Shown: positions 55,101-64,000 of the stretch, in pieces
Layout: the number at the start of each line of letters is the position of its first letter
Numbering within the stretch: position 1 is the first letter of the stretch
DNA from: Galaxea fascicularis
Lineage: Eukaryota; Cnidaria; Anthozoa; Scleractinia; Euphylliidae
Assembly: GCA_948470475.1 (NCBI GenBank)
Contig: OX419337.1
Span: forward strand, 3,583,482-3,647,481
DNA length: 64,000 bases
Direction: 5' to 3'
Program-made: the position numbers and the translations under genes
The notes under the pieces: generated by a model
Told to the model about the DNA's origin: nothing
The model's input: only the letters and a program-made list of their open reading frames with translations
Database searches by the model: none

Positions 55101-57691
55101 AAACAAAATGGAACTAAACGACTAACCAAACATTTAAATTCACAAATATTGCTTGAAAAAACTACAGCGTTTGGAGAAACAATGATGCCAATATTGTTCT
55201 TAACGATTACAATGTCACTACGGAATAGGCCTGTTTTGCCGAATGAAAACACCTCATATAAGCGCGAATGGTAAACCTTTTTCTATTAGAATATAACTTT
55301 GACCAATATATTATCCCTCAAGTGTTGCCTTTTAGAAGACCGGAAAGCCGTCGAGGAGTACTATCATTTGGTGCTGTTCATCATCTACCGTTCTTTTAAT
55401 ATTACTCAAGAGGAAGTTTCCGAGCATTTTGTACTTTCCTAAGCATCAAGAGATACAAAATATTTCATTTAAGCCGATAACTTAAAGTTAACAATTAAAC
55501 GCGTTTCGTTTCTTAGCAACTTGAGAATTTCCCGGGAAAATGTACAATGACTTTTGACAATCATCAGACTGCAATGTTGAAGCAAACGCAACACGAATAT
55601 TCCGGACCAATAAATTTAAGATAAGAAAGAAGATATTTTCTGCTTTCCACAATACTACACATAACGGGTTGCTGAATCTGCGTTGTCACACGTACACAGC
55701 AGCTCATTAAGACTTCGCTCCAAGCTCTCCAGCAGTGATGCCTGGCTTCCTGCACTACATAGATTTTTGACATTTCACTTCGACGTGCCAAATAAAGAAA
55801 AGTTAAGCAAATCTCCGGTTGAAGTCATTCCTGGCTCAAAAGAGACGAGTGCAAAAAAAAAAATTGATAAAACTGGGACCCTTTTTATTTCTGACTGAAT
55901 GACTGGCAAATTGGCCCATATACCAGAAACAAGGTTTGTAAAAAGCCACTGAGATATATTTTTGCCTCCAAGCGAAGTACATAACGAAATAAGACCCAGT
56001 GCTGACTATATTGACAAAGTATTTTTAGTCTAAATTGAGCACTATGTACACAAGTGCAGATCTGTCTTCCTAATCGTCATTCAAAGCCAACAATTCACTT
56101 AGATATTCCAACCTTCAAGGGATGAATGGAGGCTGGAACAGTATTTGAGAATGAAATTCCAATGCGATTGCATTCTGCGCATATTGTGCCATGGGAATTG
56201 CCATGAGAATGCTAACCTGGGAGCAGGTACTCTAGTCTAGTTGAAGGGAAGGCGCAAAGAGAAAGCGGAATTCAAGAGAGCATTGACTCGATTCCCCGCT
56301 CAGAAGCTTGCTGAAAGGCTATTTGAGAGCCAAGACAAATGTTTCACTGGTGGACGAGTCTATGATGCTCCTTGTACGTTTGGAATACGTCGAACATGAG
56401 CGACCCATTCTAGTGTATTTTCAGTAGAAAGCCCCAGAAAAAGATCTACCTGCTATTTTGGCATAATCAGTGCAGTCAAAATTGCACTGTAGTTAGGGGG
56501 GTGGGGGGGGGGGGGTAGTGGGTAAAGGAATGAAACTATTCGCTGTGGAATGATAAAAGTTCTACTCGCTAATATAAAAGTGGCGCTTTATAAACGCTCG
56601 AGTCTTTCAGCCTGACTGTGAAATGATTTACGTATAACAACAACTGTACTGATGCGGTGGGCTTCAGCAGTGCGTTGATATTTTGCAAGATGAAATTCAG
56701 AATATTTATTTTCCTTGTTTCAAACCTAACAAGAGCGTTTCCTCAACATTACGCAGGCTAGGGGGTGTGGGGGTAGCTTTCTGTAATCAAGAAACAGTTA
56801 TCAACGCACGCGTGGCTCGCATAGTTCGATGTACTGCAGTAACTTCCTTACCTTGTTAAGTTCTTTTACAAGGGAATCCGATTGATCCAAAGTGTTTTCC
56901 CATTTACTCGTAGCTTTACCCCATTCCTCCAGTGCTCTGTCCTTTTCTCTAACCGCCTGATCTCTCTGATCAATCACGGTAGCAAGTTCCTCCAAAGCGA
57001 TCTCTTTATCAGTTTGTGCGGAAATGAGGTTTTTCTGTACATCGTTCAAAAAGTTCTGTTTGCTTTGTTCACCCCCGGAGAGGACTTCGTTCAAATTTTT
57101 CACGTATTTTCTCAATGCTATGGCTTCCACAACAGCTTTGATTCGCGACTCTTTTAATCTTTCACAATCTTTGCATGAAGAACTAGTAGGTTTTTGAAGT
57201 GGAACTGCGTTAGCTTCGATTGTCGTTTCAAGGTGTTCGACTTTCGACGGAAATATAACGTTGTTCGAGGTCCCTTTAGTTTCCACGGACTCCAACTCGA
57301 GATCACTGAAAGAAATCCGAGTTCTTTTAGATCCATTTGAGTCTTTCTCGCAGCTATCGAATTCTTGTTGAATACGCGAGCTCAATAATTCTTTCAAGTT
57401 TTCAATCTCGCGCTCCGCATCCTGCAACTTTTCATTTGCATCTTGTAAATCCTTGTTTATTTTGCTACACTCGTCCACAGCTTTGTTTCTCTCGTCCAAA
57501 AGCTGTGCATTGTGGTCCATCAAAACCGTGACTTTCTCATTGTCTGACATTGAAATTGTTGAATTCCTTTGCTCCTCACCAGCAGCGGCCTGTTCTTTGT
57601 GCATCTGTTTTCGTCCACTTAGTGACATCGATCGGAACAAACGCGAAGACGTTTTTCTCTCCCGATCGCTGGCCGTCGTTCTTTTCGGCAT
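42359..57691 (-). CDS. Gene B: DLG5-like coiled-coil/PDZ/SH3 scaffold lacking a guanylate-kinase domain
   Basis: Fifteen minus-strand coding exons join in phase from the ATG at 57691 to TGA at 42361-42359, giving 1,111 residues. Order: coiled coil (about 40-466), PDZ1 (484-560), PDZ2 (560-655), Ser-rich linker (655-857), PDZ3 (857-942), SH3 (955-1020), basic/Ser hook and tail. The PDZ1-PDZ2 tandem after a coiled coil, and a PDZ3 with GDRLLKLNSYDLTRATL, recall DLG5 (remembered human motif GDQLLEFNGINLRSAT). DLG5 normally has a fourth PDZ and a GK domain; both are absent here. CARD-MAGUK (CARMA) proteins are an alternative relative, but they have a single PDZ. The role is probably a membrane-junction or polarity scaffold by family. 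A further upstream exon may exist. Confidence 0.85.
43533..45885 (-). CDS. Gene B SH3 domain, two exons
   Basis: Exons 45837-45885 and 43533-43715. A linker NYEEILEDKPYDSLYVR leads into the SH3 fold: TIHPYKAMSPDELSFTVGE, then SWKWVAQRTRK and EEGLVPC. The DELSF run and the Trp match the SH3 of MAGUK proteins, which often begin with a D-S-(F/L)-Y-(I/V)-R strand as here. Confidence 0.85.
44093..44690. repeat. Duplicated ATTGCTTTGGTTTTGGTT repeats
   Basis: Two related stretches (about 44093-44255 and 44535-44690) share ATAATTCTGATTGGTTCA-like sequence, then AATTGCTTTGGTTTTGGTT and ACTCAATTGAAAACCGCTCT with variation. A CAAAAC run (44080-44097) lies nearby. It is an interspersed repeat in a gene B intron. 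Confidence 0.7.
44931..45398. mobile_element. TIR element with TA flanks, CAGTCGAACCTGTATT ends
   Basis: The ends TACAGTCGAACCTGTATT and AATACAGGTTCGACTGTA are perfect inverted copies, with TA at each side as in Tc1/mariner-type insertions. The interior repeats GCGGTCACC/GGTGACCGC motifs and codes for nothing. A decayed relative lies at about 52188-52318. Confidence 0.85.
46163..46975 (-). CDS. Gene B PDZ3, two exons
   Basis: Exons 46825-46975 and 46163-46268. The domain is complete: SPRVIRFEKKPLDSLGLEVS, the GLEVSGG loop, GVYVVELLENSICKAAGLQI, GDRLLKLNSYDLTRATL and YLRIEAQMV. It most resembles the third PDZ of DLG5. It is probably able to bind C-terminal peptides. Confidence 0.88.
47278..47517. 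repeat. Palindromic MITE, ends GGGCCCGGTTGTTCGAAAGC
   Basis: The arms begin GGGCCCGGTTGTTCGAAAGC and end GCTTTCGAACAACGGAGCCC, with ATCCAGGATTAGCG inside. It is reminiscent of the element at 33594-33714. Confidence 0.8.
47630..48234 (-). CDS. Gene B Ser-rich linker
   Basis: A 605-base exon encodes about 201 residues of low-complexity, Ser- and Asp-rich sequence (SISRDSKLSMNSSIGSMSSN, SSDSQLETIVADDWPD). It has a tttcag acceptor and gtaagt donor, ends PSGG, and completes a Ser with the next exon. A long disordered linker sits at the same place in DLG5, though there it is longer. Probable phosphorylation sites are dense. Confidence 0.82.
48736..50276 (-). CDS. Gene B PDZ2-like domain, three exons
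   Basis: Exons 50201-50276, 49309-49406 and 48736-48864. The frame reads VGSCQISFDLDLRTPKKSK, then GLGFECGLYVKELKHSLVSE, then KLEVGDYVMKINGKHLDKI and GDKLKLHVAR. The carboxylate-binding region and the VGDYVMKING strand are typical of PDZ. All three exons join in phase. Confidence 0.78.
50400..51447 (-). CDS. Gene B PDZ1-like domain, two exons
   Basis: Exons 51341-51447 and 50400-50502. The first half (DDPLDSIRFARVSISGRPC) lacks an obvious GLGF loop. The second half has the conserved helix and strand RKYDEIVSVNDIPVTDSDLN with LLKSLLDGA. The fold is inferred from this C-terminal half and from position; the ligand groove may be altered. Confidence 0.65.
51526..51718. mobile_element. Palindromic MITE, relative of 31754-31932
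   Basis: Arms share GCCATTTCC(A)AATTACCTC, TTCAAAGCGAGTCTTAGTGC and ATCAATTTTCATTCAC on opposite strands. It lies in a gene B intron. Confidence 0.85.
51755..51950. repeat. Degenerate TGATCCC minisatellite
   Basis: About 15 dispersed copies of TGATCCC, AGATCCC or close variants over 190 bases in a gene B intron. Confidence 0.7.
51980..52033 (-). CDS. Gene B linker exon before PDZ1
   Basis: Eighteen codons, phase 0-0 (SPDTTFTESEEIRVSLEK), between a ttttag acceptor and a gtatgt donor. It is acidic; in DLG5 a comparable acidic stretch precedes PDZ1. Confidence 0.75.
52188..52318. repeat. Decayed TIR element fragment
   Basis: GCGGCCCCCTATTAAATGG and GGCCGCTTAATAGGGGTT blocks are inverted relatives of the GCGGTCACC motifs of the element at 44931-45398. 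Confidence 0.6.
52432..52989 (-). CDS. Gene B coiled-coil exon
   Basis: A 558-base phase 0-0 exon with a tttacag acceptor and gtagga donor encodes coiled coil (SERDELTMKLKRKEEALKKI through QARDEAIQKCFSTAEQLEKL), then a break with a Cys pair (CSLKECKFCEGD). It ends the coiled-coil region before the PDZ domains. Confidence 0.85.
52990..56851 (-). other. Gene B intron 1 (3.9 kb), no gene seen
   Basis: Contains a G-run (about 56497-56515) and several frames of 70-147 codons without family resemblance or paired splice sites. No transposon with clear ends was noticed. Confidence 0.6.
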
Positions 57692-57735
57692 CTCGTAGTT
57701 TCTTATCTCTATACAGCTGCTACGTTTAGAGGTAT
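56852..57735 (-). CDS. Gene B first coding exon: basic head and coiled coil
   Basis: After a tctgtag acceptor the frame is open; the first ATG is at 57691. The head is basic and serine-rich (PKRTTASDRERKTSSRLFRS), then a coiled coil begins (LLDERNKAVDECSKINKDLQ). A CKDC motif sits in a short break, and the exon ends with RDQAVREKDRALEEWGKA and LVKELNK, phase 0, gtaagg donor. RDxAV runs are typical of DLG5 and CARMA coiled coils. The acceptor implies at least one upstream exon, coding or UTR, which I could not find. Confidence 0.8.
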
Positions 57736-59504
57736 CTACAGAAAAAAGGAGCCATAAAATTAGAATATAAAATCCACTCTTGACCGAGTGACCTTTTAGT
57801 CTCAAAACAAAATACGTACTTTTCTGTGACAAAATGACATCACATACATTCACAACAGCTGAAGAGTCGACAGGATAACCGCTATATTGGTTAGGTATAT
57901 TGAGCCACAAGCGATTAAATTGAATACACTTGAGGTTGAATTACGACGCCAAGGCAATATTTTTTTCCTCAAAAAATTAGCGGGTGAAAACACAACTTTT
58001 ACCACGCGCTCACAACTCCACGACTAAAAGGGAAAAAGCAAAAACTAAACCTACGCAGACAAGCGATAAGCTTTGCATTGGATCACCACGATTTTAGATT
58101 GACCCAAATAGGATGGATATCGAAATGTTTGAAGTCAGTCGCGAAATAGAGCTTATCAAGTCAAATATAAACTCCGCGACTCCACAAAGGTTTGTATGGC
58201 CTTGAGTTCAACAAGAAAAAGTCCTGTTTTCAAAACAAATTCAACTTTAAACACAATCCCAAACAAACGAGATTACAACAAAGGGCACCAAAAATAAACA
58301 GTTGGCTTATTTTTATTGTGACATGACTACGTTCCATGAAGCATACCAACATGTATATCCCTCCGCAGAAGGGCGACATGTCAGTGCTGATATCCGAGTT
58401 GTAAACTCGACTCTTAATTCAACACCCAGGCTGCAAAGGACATACACAATATCTTAGCGAGCATTAATAGATGAATTTAAAACGAAGCGCACTGAAACAG
58501 CCTCCATATTCCATAAAAACCTTTGGCCATAGACATAACTAATTATACCAGAGCGTGAAGTCAATGACCTCCGCGTCCGGTTCAGTAAAACTGTCAAACG
58601 ATTCCTTTGGTTTTCAATCAAACTGAGAGCGAATCGTGAAAACACGTGGCGTACGCCTGTCTTGCATTTTCACACGAACAAGTAATATAGGTCTCAGCTG
58701 CTTCAAATTCTAAACTTTCCGTTTCTATTTTGTAAGCTTCACCCGCTTCTGAATAACAACAAACCACGAATCATTAAACCAGAAGAAAACATTCACGGGC
58801 GCTAACGTGATTTGGTGAACCTTGGTGAAGAGGCAGCCACTTTATTTCTCTACGAAGAAAGAATAGATAATTTAGTTGGTTTTTTCACCGCTTTTACTTT
58901 TTTCTTCTTCGCACAATATGCCGGAAATGATGTTACCTTTCAAAGGAAACCGAAAACTTCAGAGTCCTTTTTAAATTATGATCTAACATTTGCATAATGC
59001 GAGTAGCAAACTTTATTAAAGATCGATAAGAGAATGGCAGAGCCGCAGCATCTAGCCGGCAATGTTTTCGACCCGGGTACCTTTACAAATCGTTGGAGCA
59101 TTGTTTTCTCTTACTGCCCTGCGCAAAAATTAATTTCCTAAACTCTGAGCATAAAATAAAAGGTTGATTCTCCCGTTTGACACGTCATTCAGCGCATGAA
59201 AGAAAATACATGTACTGCCGTATTTAGAATAACCCCAATGACAAATGTTCGTGCAATTTCTGTTTAAACTACGTGTGAAAACGGCCACAAAAAACATAAA
59301 AAGGCACAAACCTTCCGATAAAGATTCCAGCCTCACTACGTTAAACATTTGGAGATCAATCCATCAGACCGAAGCTGGAAACATTTGGTTATTTCACCGA
59401 ACTACGTCAACTGCGTAAGGTCGGGCCACACGGCATTGCATCGTCTGTCAAGTCTGGAGCTGTATCGCAAGATTTATATCTACCGAGTCTCTTGATATCT
59501 TGAA
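57736..59504. other. Region upstream of gene B, no gene seen
   Basis: It probably contains the gene B promoter and any 5' exon. No exon with a compatible phase-1 donor was identified with confidence. Confidence 0.5.
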
Positions 59505-60131
59505 ATGAAAACGAGTTGCCACGAGGAAAGGATTAAAATGACCTTTCGTGTCGGCTGTCGAAATATCGACGCAAAGACAGAGAAAATTAGCCATGCTTTC
59601 GGCGCAGACCGCGCATCGGAAGTTTGCTCTATAATCGTTCAGTCTAAATTGATTCGAAGTCGAACCCGTAAGCTTCTTACAGACTGCGGGCAACAGAAAG
59701 TGAAACAGATGAGAAAGGAAATATCACTCAGACAGCAAGCATACATTTCTCGCATTACACTGAGGTTCAGCTACACCAGGGGCAATCCCAGCTCGACTAA
59801 ACCATTAATTTTCAACTCACCGCCAAAGCTCAATGTTACCACAGGTGAATCATCTCCTTTAAACGCTCACACCGAGAACGCCACTCGCCGTATTTTGCTT
59901 CGTGACGCGTGTAACAGCGCCGTTTCCCAGAAGAATTTAGAATCAACGCAAATTCAAAGCTTTTGTTCGTGCACCGCTCGCCAACGAAGCGTTGTAGATA
60001 TTTTTTACACTGCAAACAATGCACATGCAGATTTATTCCGTCGTGAATGTTACGTTGAATATTCATGTACTCTCGGTACAGAAAGTCTTTTTAAGTGGCT
60101 TCCATTGTTTACGATCATTTCACACCGCTAA
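59505..60131 (+). CDS. Unrecognised 208-codon ORF
   Basis: An open frame from ATG to TAA on the plus strand, divergent from gene B. It starts MKTSCHEERIKMTFRVGC, is rich in Arg, Ser and Thr, and has scattered Cys, but shows no family motif, signal peptide or clear helix pattern. It is longer than most chance frames here, which gives some support. It could be a lineage-specific gene or chance. Confidence 0.25.
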   Translation: MKTSCHEERIKMTFRVGCRNIDAKTEKISHAFGADRASEVCSIIVQSKLIRSRTRKLLTDCGQQKVKQMRKEISLRQQAYISRITLRFSYTRGNPSSTKPLIFNSPPKLNVTTGESSPLNAHTENATRRILLRDACNSAVSQKNLESTQIQSFCSCTARQRSVVDIFYTANNAHADLFRRECYVEYSCTLGTESLFKWLPLFTIISHR

Positions 60132-60410
60132 ACTTTCTGTAAATTAATCCGGGTGACTTAATTTATCCTCCTTAATTCTTTGCGTTTATCTGTGCCACTG
60201 TAAGTTTATTATTTTCAGAACGAAATTATAGTTTGTAATACTAGAATTTATCATTAAACCTGACTTCAACACAGCTGAAGAGAAAGCCAGACAATCAATC
60301 ATCCACGAGTGTTTTGACTGGTGCAAGAACTGATTCCAAAATAACTTGAAATAATAAGATCACGCAAATAAAAGTGAGTTCATTTTGTCAAAGAAACACA
60401 ATAAAAAAAT

Positions 60411-60695
60411 TTGAGCACAATAGTGCCAATGTGCAGTATGCAAGAACAACGCGGTCTTAAAAGAGATACTAAAAAGTTAAATGACCTGACGAGGAAAACT
60501 CTTATGGATAATTTTTCTCAACAAGAATTTGCTACTCAGAGAAAGACGATAGCAGATTTGGATTATCAACGAGCAACAACAAAATTAACACCACAGTACA
60601 ATAAGGCAATTTTCGAAAAATTGACTTATAAACATCAAATTAGTGGATTAGAGGGAGGGCCGGTAAATGAATTTCACCGCCGCCTAATAGCTTAG
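60411..60695 (+). CDS. Unrecognised 94-codon ORF or terminal exon
   Basis: The frame (MSTIVPMCSMQEQRGLKRDT, later EFATQRKTIADLDYQRATTK and KLTYKHQISGLEG) has a natural, helix-like composition. A possible acceptor (cacaatag) near its start means it might be a last exon of a plus-strand gene. No family is recognised. Confidence 0.25.
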   Translation: MSTIVPMCSMQEQRGLKRDTKKLNDLTRKTLMDNFSQQEFATQRKTIADLDYQRATTKLTPQYNKAIFEKLTYKHQISGLEGGPVNEFHRRLIA

Positions 60696-61034
60696 GGCTT
60701 GTTAACTTTTAACACTAACTCATCGTCGAGTTGGATTTACTATGACTTACAAGGGATTTCAGATATTCGATGCGATACTGTCTTCTGAGAGAAACAAGAA
60801 TGCAGATAAGTTAGTAGCGAGTCTATTACGCGATCAGTGCAATAAATATTGAAATATTCAACGAGCAATAGATCAATGTAGATACGAGGCGGCATGAAGC
60901 CAGGCAACGTGCGACGTCCGCATAGATCGGATTTAGTTAATCCCCGGGAGTTAATCTGCAGGTGAGCGGATGATAACAGAGGTTGTGAATGCGACTCGGT
61001 CGCCTAGCCGCCGGCTTGTTGTCAATCAAACTTT

Positions 61035-61301
61035 TTGCAACCGAGCTTCACCTATCGGCTGGAAAATCGCCTGACGACTGAAAATCCACTTCTGGGTCTC
61101 ACTTGGTTCTTCAATTTCTCATCCGGGTTTGCGCGAAAACAGCCAACAGAGAAGTTTAAAAAAGGTCCAGCTTTCATCTCCGTCACCTCGGAAGTTTTAG
61201 AAACTTCTGGAACAAGCTTTCGTCAGTGGTATGCCGGTAATACACTAGAGTGCATCACTAATCTGACAACTTATACTCAAGTGACAACTGTTGCTTACTG
61301 A
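61035..61301 (+). CDS. Unrecognised 88-codon ORF
   Basis: An open frame with no motif recognised. It is reported only because it lies with other plus-strand frames upstream of gene B. It may well be chance. Confidence 0.12.
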   Translation: MQPSFTYRLENRLTTENPLLGLTWFFNFSSGFARKQPTEKFKKGPAFISVTSEVLETSGTSFRQWYAGNTLECITNLTTYTQVTTVAY

Positions 61302-62609
61302 TTAGCGAGTTGATAAGAAAGCTCTGCATTTTCCCCTTATTTTCTGGCTTCGCTAAAAGCAAGATATTGATGAGGTAAAACTCTATGTGGCAGAAAACTA
61401 TGCAATTACAGGTGCACGTTACTTTGTTCATGCATGGGCCAGAGGCCGTAGAGTGAATCTATTTCTATCTGTCAGTTCTTACAACCAGCGTTTTAGTAAT
61501 ATAATCTACTATGTTTACACTATTGGCAGTGTTAAATAATAAGAGAAAACTATTCTCAGTCAATGCTACAACAGCTTTTATCTCCTGAATCAAGTGTTAG
61601 ACGTAGGTATTGCAGATCATATATAAAATAACTTCAAAGAATGTCACCGAATATTTTAATATTTTTTCATCCGAAACATGTTTACATAGAAAAGTCAAGA
61701 ATGTCTTTTAAATTATTTCATTTTAAAATAGAACTTGTTTTCCTCAATCGTTGATAAGTAGCTATACTTATCTAGAGTTAGGAAAAAGAGTATTAACTTG
61801 GAAAAACAGTTTATATATAATAAGCTAAGAAAATGTGAGGATCGGAGGATACAGTTTCTTAAATATAATGAATCCTTTCTGAACCACGCAATGATGTCTT
61901 TGACTGTTAACAAGGTGCTATGCCAGATAGAACCCGAGCAAGTACCAATTGAAAGCTCTTGAGAAGTATTTTCCATGGTTGTTGGTATTTTCAGTCCTTT
62001 TCAAATTAAAAACATTATTAAGAGATAAAAAGATAACCGGTTTTTAAAGTAGAGCTCATGCAGAAGGGGTCAGATATTATGTTACCTGCGGGGATTTTTC
62101 TACTGCAAACTGAACACCACCAATGATGATAGGGACAACTGTGGCAGAATGCCCAAATAATACAGAGACTTGCCAAGAAGTTAACCTTTTAGGATATGTA
62201 ATAACCAGAATCTAATTTCTCCTCAAAATAACCCTACACTACAAATAACCAAACATAAAATGTCTTAACGTTCACATGGAAATTCTTTGAACTGATACCA
62301 TAACAATATACGAGGATACGGTTGACGTTACTATAAAACTTATATTACTTAAGCATTTCACGTTATGAGACAGTAAATTGATTTTGATTTTCTCTAATGT
62401 AAAGTGTAATTGTTTGTTTTGGCGTTGGCGTGCCTTCAGAACCCCAGGAATATTTTCCTAGAACTGAACCTGACAAACAATCTGTTAAGTTCTTCATTTC
62501 GAAACTCCAGAAATATCAAATGAAGTAGTCATCTAATTATTGATGCCCATTTCCAAATAGATGCAATTTCAAAGTATCTCTGCTTGACCCAGAAGGTGAA
62601 GGAAAAGTC

Positions 62610-63059
62610 GTGCACCAGGAGCCAATGTGGTGCACTAAGTCTCTCACACACGGCGTTGGAAAAACTACACCAATCCTATATAATGCCGGTCCTTCAAAGC
62701 CGCTTCCGGTTTTTGTCAAGCGTCCGCCTTGGAGCGACGTGCGCGACGTGCGCTATTATAGATCGACCCCCTGCGTGACTCAGACAAGATGTGTTGTATG
62801 CTCAAAGGATTTGTATGAGCGCGATGTGTTTTGGAAGAGAAAAAATAGCGAAATCGGTACAAAAGAACCTGAAAACGTTCAACGAGCTTCAATTATAATA
62901 AGTAAAAGGCCACACTACGTTGTGGAGCGCAATCTTAGATCTGGATACCCAGAAATTGTCCCAAATCCTAAAATCCTACCGAAATCCGATCGTCTCACCT
63001 TCATTGTGTGCTTCGAAATAGGGGTCATCCTCCCGAAAAAGTATCCGACTTATTCCTAA
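62610..63059 (+). CDS. Unrecognised 149-codon ORF
   Basis: The frame has a Pro-rich stretch (GPSKPLPVFVKRPPWSDV) and a Cys cluster (CVTQTRCVVCSKDLYER) that resembles half of a zinc-binding motif, but no full domain is seen. No neighbouring exons were identified. Confidence 0.2.
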   Translation: MHQEPMWCTKSLTHGVGKTTPILYNAGPSKPLPVFVKRPPWSDVRDVRYYRSTPCVTQTRCVVCSKDLYERDVFWKRKNSEIGTKEPENVQRASIIISKRPHYVVERNLRSGYPEIVPNPKILPKSDRLTFIVCFEIGVILPKKYPTYS

Positions 63060-64000
63060 AAATATGATGTACTTTTGGACTAAAAGGTATTTTATGTATC
63101 TCGTGTGACTAAGATGTAAAAATCTGTCCAATTCACATGGTATATTATTTTTCTACATCTTCTTTTATTCTTTTTTTCGCCCGCACAATCCTTGTTCGCG
63201 TTTTTGTTTTGTCGTGATTTGAACACCAGCAAAAATTATACGATCGTGACTCCCTGAAGGAGATTTGCTAACAACGAAATGAGGGAGACCTGTGAATTGC
63301 AAAAAGAGAAGCTCTCTTTTTGCCATTCACACCTTCAACGTCGTTTATTGTTTCTTTCGAATGAAAGAAAGTATACACGACTTATAGTTGTCTATGTGAT
63401 CATTATCGCGGAACAGGAATCAAGAATGAAGCAGTTTCTATCAAATAAGCTAAGAAACAACTACACTGCACAGTATTTTGTGTTCTTGCGAACTACACAC
63501 AATAAATATATATCAAGGTTTTACTGAAGGCCAAAACAAATTCGCCGGGTGCCTGTTGATGCCAGCATAATTTGAATCAGACCAAAACGGGTATATATTT
63601 TGACCTACAGTCTTAATCGGGTATCGTTTTCAAGGGAACAGCGAGAGCGTATAAACGTATTGTCTTTTCAACTCCAAATGAACAATGAGAAAGAGAAGTA
63701 ACCGAAATATATCATTTGAGTTGAATTTTACCAATTTCACCACTGTCGTGAACTTAATTACGCTACAACAAAGCCAGTAGGAAAATTTGTAAACCGTGCA
63801 ACGTCAGGTCTGAAAACGAGCAAGGATTTCAAAGGCCAGGTCTGAGAACGGGTGCGGAAACTCGGGAAAGTTTTGGTCTGAAATAGCGTCAGGATATGGA
63901 GAACAGGGAGGCACACCCCTACCGAGGAGTATCCCGCCCGGGAGGCGGGCACTCTTTGTGTCAATGGGAAAAGGGCCGGGTAAGGATAACTTGACACACC
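63060..64000. other. Right end of window, no gene supported
   Basis: AT-rich with an 82-codon frame lacking any motif. A short GC hairpin (CCCGCCCGGGAGGCGGGC, 63932-63949) lies near the edge. Confidence 0.5.

Overview
The window looks like nuclear DNA of an animal, most probably a cnidarian and perhaps a stony coral. It is AT-rich, with short GT-AG exons separated by introns of hundreds to thousands of bases, a tRNA-derived SINE and many palindromic non-autonomous DNA transposons (MITEs). No bacterial operons, rRNA genes or CRISPR arrays are seen. The cnidarian assignment is inferred from gene style and repeat types, not from a database search.

Two large genes lie head-to-tail, both read on the minus strand. 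Gene A runs from an ATG at 40441 past the left edge of the window. I could chain 31 coding exons with GT-AG boundaries and unbroken reading phase, giving at least 3,038 residues. The order is an N-terminal coiled coil (about 1-138), an MLCK/titin-type kinase with intact catalytic motifs (about 171-435), an MLCK-like calmodulin-binding tail (about 440-480), an I-set Ig domain (534-627), an acidic linker, a second Ig domain (647-740), an acidic linker, a second kinase whose DFG reads DFS (about 774-1030), and then about 2,000 residues of nearly continuous coiled coil, including one 3,861-base exon. I know of no described protein with this order. Tandem kinases with Ig domains occur in obscurin/UNC-89 and SPEG, but those lack such a coiled-coil tail. 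This is the most interesting object in the window.

Gene B runs from an ATG at 57691 to a stop at 42359 (15 coding exons, phase-consistent, 1,111 residues). It has a DLG5-like layout: coiled coil, two adjoining degenerate PDZ domains, a Ser-rich linker, a PDZ domain that resembles DLG5 PDZ3, and an SH3 domain. It then stops, with no fourth PDZ and no guanylate-kinase domain.

The layout from left to right is: 1-12.5 kb, coiled-coil tail exons of gene A with microsatellites in the introns; 13.2-19.2 kb, kinase 2; 20.5-22.3 kb, Ig domains and linkers; 24-32.7 kb, kinase 1; 34-36.9 kb, N-terminal exons and a possible alternative first exon; 40.4 kb, gene A start; 41.3 kb, a retroposed poly(A) end; 42.4-57.7 kb, gene B; 58-64 kb, upstream of gene B, with only weak, unrecognised plus-strand ORFs. 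The introns hold at least a dozen inverted-repeat elements, one nested inside another.

If expressed as modelled, gene A would be a long cytoplasmic, probably dimeric rod carrying a calcium/calmodulin-responsive kinase and a second, possibly impaired kinase. Gene B would be a cytoplasmic scaffold. That the two work together is not shown; both are coiled-coil scaffold-type proteins encoded next to each other on the same strand.
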